From: Clostridiales bacterium
GTDB lineage: Bacteria; Bacillota; Clostridia; Oscillospirales; Oscillospiraceae
DNA: 6,820 nucleotides
Direction: 5' to 3'
NCBI GenBank assembly: GCA_021199695.1
Contig: JAJQHP010000192.1
Coordinates: 1 to 6,820 of the forward strand
In this document: positions 1 through 3,929 of the stretch, piece after piece
Layout of the letters: every line of letters begins with the position of its first letter
Position numbering within the stretch: position 1 is the first letter of the stretch
Position numbers and translations under genes: made by a program
The notes under the pieces: model-generated
What the model saw: the letters and a program-made list of their open reading frames with translations, nothing else
Database searches by the model: none
Told to the model about the DNA's origin: nothing

Positions 1-317
1 TTCTGGGCCTGGGGATGGTCTGGGAGGCCCTCTCCCCGGAAAAGGCGACTCCCTCCCGCCGCTACGAGCTGCGCCCCCTCTCCCTTGCCACCCTGGCCCT
101 GGCCACCAGTCTGGACGCCCTGGCCGCCGGGGTCTCCCTGGCCTATCTGGGGCAGGAGCTGCTCTCCTCCGCCCTGGTCATCGGGGCGGTGGCCTTTGTC
201 CTCTCCGCTGTCGGGGGACTGCTGGGCCAGAGCGTGGGAAGCCGCCTCCACCGGTGGGCCGACCTGGCGGGCGGGATGGTGCTCATCGGCCTGGGGGTCA
301 AGGTCTTGTTGACATAA
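1..317 (+). CDS. mntP: Manganese efflux pump MntP, 3' end only
   Basis: Carboxy-terminal part of a MntP-family (DUF204/UPF0059) membrane protein that exports Mn2+ from the cytoplasm. The gene runs in from the left edge: the frame is open from base 3, so the Met at 15 is internal and not a start. About 104 residues are visible. Seen in the sequence: a short cytoplasmic-looking basic stretch (ending near visible residue 25), then ATSLDALAAG (about residues 34-43), the family signature carrying the conserved membrane Asp, then two more hydrophobic helices and the terminal GGMVLIGLGVKVL motif. The family normally has about 185-190 residues and six helices in two repeated halves, so this is roughly the second half. 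It converges on prmA with 6 bp between stop codons. Confidence in the family is high. No regulatory region is visible because the 5' end is missing. Confidence 0.88.
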   Translation, partial: LGLGMVWEALSPEKATPSRRYELRPLSLATLALATSLDALAAGVSLAYLGQELLSSALVIGAVAFVLSAVGGLLGQSVGSRLHRWADLAGGMVLIGLGVKVLLT

Positions 318-333
318 TAAAAATTATGACAAC
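308..333. terminator. Inverted repeat spanning both stop codons of mntP and prmA; possible bidirectional terminator
   Basis: GTTG-A-CATAAT, a four-base loop AAAA, then ATTATG-A-CAAC. This gives ten base pairs with one A/A mismatch, and it contains the TAA of mntP (315-317) and the TAA of prmA (324-326). The stem is AT-rich and there is no clear U tract on either side, so termination strength is doubtful. It is the only candidate transcription end between the two convergent genes. Confidence 0.4.
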
Positions 334-1295
334 TTCGCCAGAAAGGAGATCCATCCGCCGGACTCCCGCCGCTCCAGGATGGTGAAGCCATGTTCACCCA
401 GCGCCGTTGCCACATCCTCCTCCCGGTGGTCGATGATGCCGGAGGTGAGAAACGCCCCGTCCTCCGCCAGGTAGTCCGGGACGTGGGGGATTAGAGGGAT
501 GATGACGTCAGCGATGATGTTCGCCATGACCAGCCGATACCGGCCGGAGAGCCGCTGCCGCAGGCCCTCGTCCCGGGTCAGGTCGCCGGTCTCCACCCGG
601 AAGGACCGCTCCACATCGTTACAGGCGGCGTTTTCCATGGCCACCCGGGCGGCCTTGGGGTCGATGTCGCAGCCCACCGCCTCAGCTGCCCCCAGCCGGA
701 GGGCGGCGATGGAGAGGATGCCGCTGCCGGTGCCCAGGTCCAGCACCCGGTCGCCGGGTTGGACCTGCCGCTCCACCGCCTCCAGACAGAGCCGGGTGGT
801 GTCGTGGGAGCCGGTGCCGAAGATCAGGCCGGGGTTCAGATACAGGGGTACCCGGCCCTGGGGTATCTCCTCCTCCTGCATCCATTCTGGGACAATGTAG
901 AGCCGCTCGCCCACAGGGAAGGGCTGGTAGTATTTCCGCCAGCTCTGGGACCAGTCCTCCTCCTGGAGGGAGCGGGTGGACACCGCCAGGGTCCCGGCCT
1001 CCATCCCCACCCGGCTGCGGAAGCCCTCCAGCCCGGCGGTCACCTCGGACAGGCGGGCGTGGCCGTCCTCGTCGTCGGTGACGTAGAACTTCACCCGGGA
1101 GACCCCCCGATAGGCGGCCTTGAGGGACTCGCTGACATCCGACCAGCAGGCCTCGTTCTCGTCCTCGAACTGCTCCAGATCCGCCTCGTCCTCCAGCACC
1201 AGGCCCACGATGCCCCGGCCGGTGAGATAGGCCGCCAGCTCCTCCAGACAGGGGGAGACGGTGTCGATGCTGACCTCCAGCCAAATCTGTTCCAT
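324..1295 (-). CDS. prmA: Ribosomal protein L11 methyltransferase PrmA
   Basis: Cytoplasmic SAM-dependent methyltransferase that methylates ribosomal protein L11. It has 323 residues, the normal length for clostridial PrmA. Seen: an acidic amino-terminal L11-recognition domain (about 1-105); the linker motif DWSQSWRKYYQPFPVGERLY (114-133); LNPGLIFGTGSHDTTRLCLE (153-172), where most relatives have D at the position of N154; the SAM-binding glycine loop VLDLGTGSGILSIAA (184-198); the acidic ribose-binding CDIDPKA (209-215); and ANIIADVI (258-265), matching the family's NxxA active-site motif. The ATG at 1293-1295 is preceded on the - strand by GAGGG about 8 nt upstream. It looks monocistronic: the partner often found after it in Firmicutes (rsmE) is absent, and mntP converges from the other side. 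A sigma-A-like promoter lies at 1334-1362. Confidence 0.95.
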   Translation of the reverse strand: MEQIWLEVSIDTVSPCLEELAAYLTGRGIVGLVLEDEADLEQFEDENEACWSDVSESLKAAYRGVSRVKFYVTDDEDGHARLSEVTAGLEGFRSRVGMEAGTLAVSTRSLQEEDWSQSWRKYYQPFPVGERLYIVPEWMQEEEIPQGRVPLYLNPGLIFGTGSHDTTRLCLEAVERQVQPGDRVLDLGTGSGILSIAALRLGAAEAVGCDIDPKAARVAMENAACNDVERSFRVETGDLTRDEGLRQRLSGRYRLVMANIIADVIIPLIPHVPDYLAEDGAFLTSGIIDHREEDVATALGEHGFTILERRESGGWISFLAKLS

Positions 1296-1333
1296 GTGCG
1301 CTTCCCTCTTTCATCAAAATTTTCCTGTCTCAA

Positions 1334-1362
1334 AGCATACCCGAAATTCGCATGAATTGCAA
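1334..1362 (-). promoter_or_regulatory. Candidate sigma-A promoter for prmA
   Basis: On the - strand: TTGCAA (-35, 1357-1362), a 17-bp spacer, then TATGCT (-10, 1334-1339). Each hexamer matches 4 of 6 consensus bases and the spacing is ideal. The predicted start is near 1327, giving a leader of about 30 nt before the prmA ATG. Moderate to weak support. Confidence 0.35.
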
Positions 1363-1378
1363 CCGCCCGGGCAAAATA
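1350..1378 (+). promoter_or_regulatory. Candidate forespore-type (sigma-G-like) promoter for the ferritin-like gene
   Basis: On the + strand: GCATG (1350-1354), 17 bp, then CAAAATA (1372-1378). This resembles the Bacillus sigma-G pattern GHATR-N18-CATNHTA with one -10 mismatch and a spacer one base short. No convincing sigma-A promoter was found on this strand. The predicted start near 1385 would give a leader of about 48 nt carrying the ribosome binding site at 1417-1425. Such degenerate patterns arise by chance, so this is only a candidate. It overlaps the prmA promoter on the other strand. Confidence 0.25.
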
Positions 1379-1416
1379 TCCGGGAGGCGAAATCCGGACT
1401 CGCTTCCATACCAATC

Positions 1417-1425
1417 AGAGGAGGA
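1417..1425 (+). promoter_or_regulatory. Ribosome binding site fixing the start at 1433
   Basis: AGAGGAGGA lies 7 nt before the ATG at 1433. The in-frame ATG further upstream at 1352 has no such site and would add 27 residues rich in Arg, Asn and Pro that do not resemble the helical protein, so 1433 is the start chosen. Confidence 0.8.
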
Positions 1426-1432
1426 CGATTCC

Positions 1433-1921
1433 ATGGAATTTTCCAACGAGTACGCGCTGCTCCAGGAGGTCTATCAGGGCTCCGCCATGGGGACGGAGGC
1501 CATCCGGCTGTTGCTGCCCAAGGTGAAAAACGCCCGCTTCCGCTCTGACCTCAAGACCCAGTGCCAGCAGTACCAGGACACCGGGGCAAAGGCAGAGCAG
1601 GAGCTGGGCAGGCTGGGCCAGTGTCCTCAGGAGCTGACGGGAGAGCAGCAGGCCATGCTGTGGCTCTGTCTCCAGGGAAAGACCCTGCTGAACCGGGAGA
1701 CCTCGTATCTGGCCAAGCTGATGATCCAGGGGAGCAATATGGGTATTATCAACCTGACCGGAGTACTCAACAGCTACGGGGACAGCCGGGACGACCCGGC
1801 CCAGAGCCAGACTGAGGCCCAACTGGCGCAGCAGGCGAACAATCCCGCCGCCGACCTGGCCCGGCAGACCGTCGTGCAGGAACAGAACAATATCGACCGG
1901 TTGAAGGTCTATCTCCAGTAG
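1433..1921 (+). CDS. Ferritin-like four-helix protein of unknown function
   Basis: Encodes 162 residues, soluble, with no signal peptide or membrane segment. The pattern is four long amphipathic helices: about 5-28, 32-62, 70-98 and 138-161, with a Gln/Asn/Ala-rich linker at 120-137. Recognisable blocks are YQGSAMGTEAIRLLLPKVK (14-32), ETSYLAKLMIQGSNMGIINLT (about 89-109) and QEQNNIDRLKVYL near the end. I recall uncharacterised clostridial proteins with this same layout (MGTEAI...LLPKVK, then TxMGII, then a terminal EQNxxxLKxYL), but no experimentally defined role. The architecture resembles ferritin-like bundles, yet where many have ExxH metal ligands the last helix has EQNN, and the visible protein contains no His at all, so a classical di-iron site is unlikely. 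It is transcribed alone between prmA (divergent) and its own terminator. Confidence that it is a real gene is high; its function is unknown. Confidence 0.85.
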   Translation: MEFSNEYALLQEVYQGSAMGTEAIRLLLPKVKNARFRSDLKTQCQQYQDTGAKAEQELGRLGQCPQELTGEQQAMLWLCLQGKTLLNRETSYLAKLMIQGSNMGIINLTGVLNSYGDSRDDPAQSQTEAQLAQQANNPAADLARQTVVQEQNNIDRLKVYLQ

Positions 1922-1928
1922 GCCGCCT

Positions 1929-1970
1929 TGCCCGCCTCGCCCGAACAGGGAGGGGCGGGCAGTTCTGCTG
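1929..1970 (+). terminator. Terminator hairpin after the ferritin-like gene
   Basis: A GC-rich stem of 14 positions (1929-1942 with 1948-1961), one G/A mismatch and one T-G wobble, and a GAACA loop, begins 8 nt after the stop codon. The tail (GTTCTGCTG) is only moderately T-rich, so termination may be inefficient even though the hairpin is very stable. Confidence 0.6.
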
Positions 1971-1980
1971 TCAGAGGGGC

Positions 1981-1999
1981 AAAATTTAAGGAAAATTTT
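1981..1999 (+). repeat. AT-rich inverted repeat upstream of the TVP38 promoters
   Basis: AAAATTT (1981-1987), five-base spacer AAGGA, AAATTTT (1993-1999): a perfect 7-bp inverted repeat in otherwise GC-rich DNA. It lies roughly 50-67 bp before the predicted start of the first promoter, where an UP element or a regulator site could act. No function is demonstrated. Confidence 0.35.
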
Positions 2000-2012
2000 A
2001 ACGTTTGCGCGG

Positions 2013-2041
2013 TCGGTTTTTCACGGGTTCTGTGATATAAT
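2013..2041 (+). promoter_or_regulatory. Promoter P1 for the TVP38-udk unit (extended -10)
   Basis: TGATATAAT at 2033-2041 is a perfect -10 (TATAAT, 2036-2041) with an upstream TG extension. The -35 position at 17-bp spacing (TCGGTT, 2013-2018) is poor, which is typical of extended -10 promoters. The predicted start is near 2048. Confidence 0.5.
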
Positions 2042-2062
2042 AGGCAAAACAGGGGTTTTGGA

Positions 2063-2091
2063 TTGTCCCCCACATCGCAACGTGCTATAAT
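2063..2091 (+). promoter_or_regulatory. Promoter P2 for the TVP38-udk unit
   Basis: TTGTCC (-35, 2063-2068), a 17-bp spacer, TATAAT (-10, 2086-2091), with an extended TG at 2083-2084. This is the better of the two tandem promoters. The predicted start near 2098 gives a leader of about 41 nt before the GTG start. Confidence 0.65.
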
Positions 2092-2138
2092 AGCTGCATC
2101 AGAGCAAACGCTTCCGAACTGAGAAAGGTGGCCTGCCC

Positions 2139-2807
2139 GTGAACAGGAAAAAGTACCGCTATCTCATCCTCGCCGCCGTCATCGTTTTTTTTGTGGGACT
2201 GGCTGTCATCTTTTGGCAGCCCATCCTCTCCTTCGTCTCCGACCCGGAGAGCCTGAGGGTATACATCCAGGAAAACGGCCTTGTGGGGGTATTGGCGTTC
2301 TGTCTGCTGAACATCATTCAGGTCATTTTCGCCGTCATCCCCGGCGGACCCTTCGAGCTGGCCGCAGGATATGTCTTCGGCGTGCTGCCGGGCACTATCA
2401 TCTGCGATATCAGCATGACCATTGCCAGCGTGCTGGTGTTTCTGCTGGTGCGCAAATTCGGGATGCAGTTCGTGGAGCTGTTCATCGACCCGGAGGAGAT
2501 CAGTAAAATTCATTTTCTCGACAACAACCAGAGAGTTCAGTCCATTCTCTTTATCGTCTTTCTCATCCCCGCTGCGCCCAAGGACGTCATCACCTATCTG
2601 GTGGGCCTGACCAAAATCTCCGTCTGGTCGTGGATTCTCATCTGCTTTGTGGGCCGGTTCCCCGCCATTCTGCTCACCGCCCTCAGCGGCAGCGCGCTGG
2701 GAGATCAGCGATACGAAATCGTGGCCGTCGTCATTGTGGTCTTTCTGGTGTGTTATCTGGTGGGGATGAAGATCTATCAGAAATTCAATGCCCCCCAAGA
2801 GAAATAA
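2139..2807 (+). CDS. TVP38/TMEM64-type (DedA superfamily, VTT domain) membrane protein
   Basis: A 222-residue integral inner-membrane protein of the SNARE-associated/VTT family. DedA-superfamily members have been linked to lipid scrambling and undecaprenyl-phosphate or other lipid-carrier recycling, but the substrate of this one cannot be told from sequence. Seen: a basic amino terminus, helix 1 at about 8-26, the VTT re-entrant region with IPGGPFELAAGYVFG (67-81), a helix at 84-105 ending at R105 K106, the second family block FLIPAAPKDVITYLVGLTKI (141-160), then a helix with GRFP (172-175), and a last helix at 193-212. The start is GTG at 2139, with AAAGGTGG ending 8 nt before it; no better in-frame start exists. 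Two tandem promoters lie upstream. The stop is 48 nt before udk with no terminator between, so the two genes are probably co-transcribed. Confidence 0.88.
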   Translation: MNRKKYRYLILAAVIVFFVGLAVIFWQPILSFVSDPESLRVYIQENGLVGVLAFCLLNIIQVIFAVIPGGPFELAAGYVFGVLPGTIICDISMTIASVLVFLLVRKFGMQFVELFIDPEEISKIHFLDNNQRVQSILFIVFLIPAAPKDVITYLVGLTKISVWSWILICFVGRFPAILLTALSGSALGDQRYEIVAVVIVVFLVCYLVGMKIYQKFNAPQEK

Positions 2808-2855
2808 TACGGATTACATACATTCGTCTAAAAACAGAAAAAGGAGAGGTCAGCC

Positions 2856-3473
2856 ATGACGCCAGTCATCATCGGTATCGCCGGGGGAACCGGCTCCGGC
2901 AAGTCCACCTTCACCAACCGTATCCACGCCGCCTTCCCGGACGAGGTGACCATCCTCTACCACGACAACTACTACAAGGCCCAGGACGACACCCCCTTTG
3001 AGGAGCGGAAGAAGAAGAACTACGACCACCCGGACGCCCTGGAGACCTCCCTGCTGGTGGAGCATCTCCGGGCGCTGAAACGGGGGGAAACGGTCCAGTG
3101 TCCCGTCTATGACTACAGCCTTCACACCCGCTCCAAGCATACCGTCACAGTGCGGCCCCATCCGGTCATCCTGCTGGAGGGCATCCTGGTGCTCAGCGAC
3201 GAGGCGCTTCGGAACCAGATGGACATCAAGATCTTCGTGGAGGCGGACGCCGACGAGCGCATCCTCCGCCGGATCACCCGGGACGTGATCGAGCGGGGAC
3301 GGTCCATGACGGACATCATGGATCAGTATCTGACCACCGTCAAGCCCATGCACTACGCCTATGTGGAGCCTACCAAGGCCCTGGCGGACGTAGTCATCAA
3401 CAGCGGCATGAACGACACCGCCTTTGAGCTGATCTCCGGGAAGATCCGGGAAATTTTGAGCGAACAGAAATAA
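2856..3473 (+). CDS. udk: Uridine kinase Udk
   Basis: Cytoplasmic pyrimidine-salvage kinase that phosphorylates uridine (and usually cytidine) to the monophosphate using a nucleoside triphosphate. At 205 residues it has the standard length. Seen: P-loop GGTGSGKST (10-18); the DNYYK substrate-side motif (37-41); NYDHPDALE (55-63); YDYSLHTR (85-92); the Walker B-like ILLEGILVL (105-113); the lid region DADERILRRITRDVIERGRS (131-150) with its arginines; and YVEPTKALADVVI (169-181). Start ATG at 2856 with AAGGAGAGG at 2841-2849, 6 nt upstream. It follows the TVP38-type gene by 48 nt without a visible promoter or terminator in the gap and is probably the second gene of that transcript. A strong hairpin follows the stop codon. 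Confidence 0.95.
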   Translation: MTPVIIGIAGGTGSGKSTFTNRIHAAFPDEVTILYHDNYYKAQDDTPFEERKKKNYDHPDALETSLLVEHLRALKRGETVQCPVYDYSLHTRSKHTVTVRPHPVILLEGILVLSDEALRNQMDIKIFVEADADERILRRITRDVIERGRSMTDIMDQYLTTVKPMHYAYVEPTKALADVVINSGMNDTAFELISGKIREILSEQK

Positions 3474-3480
3474 CTGCCAA

Positions 3481-3525
3481 AACAGGGAGCGATGCAGAAC
3501 CGTCAGAGCCGCATTGCTCCCTGTT
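3481..3525 (+). terminator. udk terminator hairpin, probably bidirectional
   Basis: A 15-bp stem, 3481-3495 pairing with 3511-3525 (AACAGGGAGC continuing into GATGC, one G-T wobble), with a 15-nt loop. The + strand tail is only moderately T-rich (ATGTTGCGTTCTG). On the - strand four Ts follow the stem, so it could also back up termination of the tRNA transcript coming the other way. Confidence 0.75.
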
Positions 3526-3551
3526 ATGTTGCGTTCTGTCGCTTGACAACG

Positions 3552-3576
3552 AAAAAGCACCCGTTTCCACGGGTGC
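3552..3576 (-). terminator. Intrinsic terminator B at the far end of the tRNA-fragment array
   Basis: On the - strand: GCACCCGT, tetraloop GGAA, ACGGGTGC, then TTTTTCG. This is a perfect 8-bp stem with a T5 tail, a textbook factor-independent terminator. It lies 7 bp beyond the last tRNA 3' fragment. Its sequence differs from the terminator repeated inside the array. Confidence 0.85.
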
Positions 3577-3583
3577 CTGCTTA

Positions 3584-3697
3584 TGGACGATAACGGATTC
3601 GAACCGCTCACCCGACCCACCGCAAGCGGTTTACCGCTTGACAGATTTTCCTATGCGTAAGTAAAAAAGCGTCTGCATAAGCAGACGCTTTTCCCTA
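3584..3697 (-). repeat. 114-bp tandem unit, copy 1 (distal), with tRNA-Val 3' fragment
   Basis: First of two head-to-tail 114-bp units. Read on the - strand it contains a terminator identical to that of the tRNA (3663-3692), a hairpin CAAGCGG-TAAA-CCGCTTG (3623-3640), a diverged stretch, then the T arm, acceptor 3' strand and discriminator A of tRNA-Val (3584-3608, identical to the functional gene). The 5' half of the tRNA (acceptor 5' strand and D arm) is absent, so it cannot be a normal tRNA. It differs from copy 2 only at 3609, 3612 and 3621, three of 114 positions. All three lie in the linker between the anticodon-arm-like hairpin and the T arm. Confidence 0.9.
3663..3692 (-). terminator. 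Second copy of the tRNA terminator, inside the array
   Basis: On the - strand, AAAAGCGTCTGC, loop TTAT, GCAGACGCTTTT, with two more Ts. It is a perfect 12-bp hairpin identical to the one at 3777-3806 and lies just downstream of the tRNA fragment in copy 2. Confidence 0.85.
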
Positions 3698-3811
3698 TGG
3701 ACGATAACGGATTCGAACCGCTGACTCGACCCACTGCAAGCGGTTTACCGCTTGACAGATTTTCCTATGCGTAAGTAAAAAAGCGTCTGCATAAGCAGAC
3801 GCTTTTCCCTA
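3698..3811 (-). repeat. 114-bp tandem unit, copy 2 (next to the tRNA)
   Basis: Same organisation as copy 1. Its tRNA-derived 3' end is identical to the intact tRNA gene over 28 bp (3698-3725 compared with 3812-3839), and the anticodon-arm segment CAAGCGG (+ strand) is again found 11 bp further on, at the same distance as in the tRNA. The 11 bp between these two blocks are diverged. The hairpin lies at 3737-3754. Together with copy 1 and the udk terminator it fills the 338-bp stretch without a protein gene (3474-3811). Confidence 0.9.
3777..3806 (-). terminator. Intrinsic terminator of tRNA-Val
   Basis: On the - strand, five bases (TAGGG) after the tRNA discriminator base come AAAAGCGTCTGC, loop TTAT, GCAGACGCTTTTTT: a perfect 12-bp stem ending in a T6 run. 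Strong textbook form. Confidence 0.9.
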
Positions 3812-3885
3812 TGGACGATAACGGATTCGAACCGCTGACCCTCCGCACGTCAAGCGGATGCTCTAGCCAGCTGAGCTAATCGTCC
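3812..3885 (-). tRNA. tRNA-Val(GAC)
   Basis: A complete 74-nt cloverleaf on the - strand. Acceptor GGACGAT pairs perfectly with ATCGTCC, discriminator A. D arm GCTC/GAGC with loop AGCTGGCTA. Anticodon arm TCCGC-TTGACGT-GCGGA, giving anticodon GAC (Val, reading GUC/GUU). Variable region GGGTC, T arm AGCGG-TTCGAAT-CCGTT. The 3' CCA is not encoded (TAG follows the discriminator), so it must be added by nucleotidyltransferase. It has a perfect promoter 15 bp upstream and a strong terminator 5 nt downstream. Two partial copies of its 3' part follow it. Confidence 0.96.
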
Positions 3886-3900
3886 AAATCGACGTTGACT

Positions 3901-3929
3901 ATTATACCCATGTCCGGCCCGGTTGTCAA
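3901..3929 (-). promoter_or_regulatory. Perfect sigma-A consensus promoter of tRNA-Val
   Basis: On the - strand: TTGACA (3924-3929), exactly 17 bp, TATAAT (3901-3906). The predicted start near 3894 leaves a 5' leader of about 9 nt before the tRNA. The -35 hexamer contains the TGA stop codon (3926-3928) of the upstream dusB gene. Confidence 0.9.

Noticed and set aside
1352..1432. Upstream ATG at 1352 as the start of the ferritin-like protein
   Set aside because: It has no ribosome binding site, the extra residues are atypical, and an AGAGGAGGA site is placed for the ATG at 1433.
2085..2798. Long - strand reading frame (about 237 codons) opposite the TVP38-type gene
   Set aside because: It is rich in Asp, His, Glu and Gln as expected for the complement of a hydrophobic membrane protein gene. 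It has no recognisable domain, while the + strand frame has clear VTT motifs, promoters and a ribosome binding site.
2850..3620. - strand reading frame opposite udk
   Set aside because: No domain. It runs through the udk terminator and the tRNA-fragment repeat, and udk on the other strand is unambiguous.
3584..3811. CRISPR array or satellite-like repeat
   Set aside because: There are only two full units, the unit is 114 bp with no repeat-spacer alternation, and its content is explained by tRNA and terminator sequence.
3584..3811. Two additional functional tRNA genes
   Set aside because: The copies lack a 5' acceptor strand (the nearest candidate, GGAAAAT, matches only 5 of 7 pairs), have no D arm, and have no proper anticodon stem. 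Only the T arm and 3' acceptor strand are intact.
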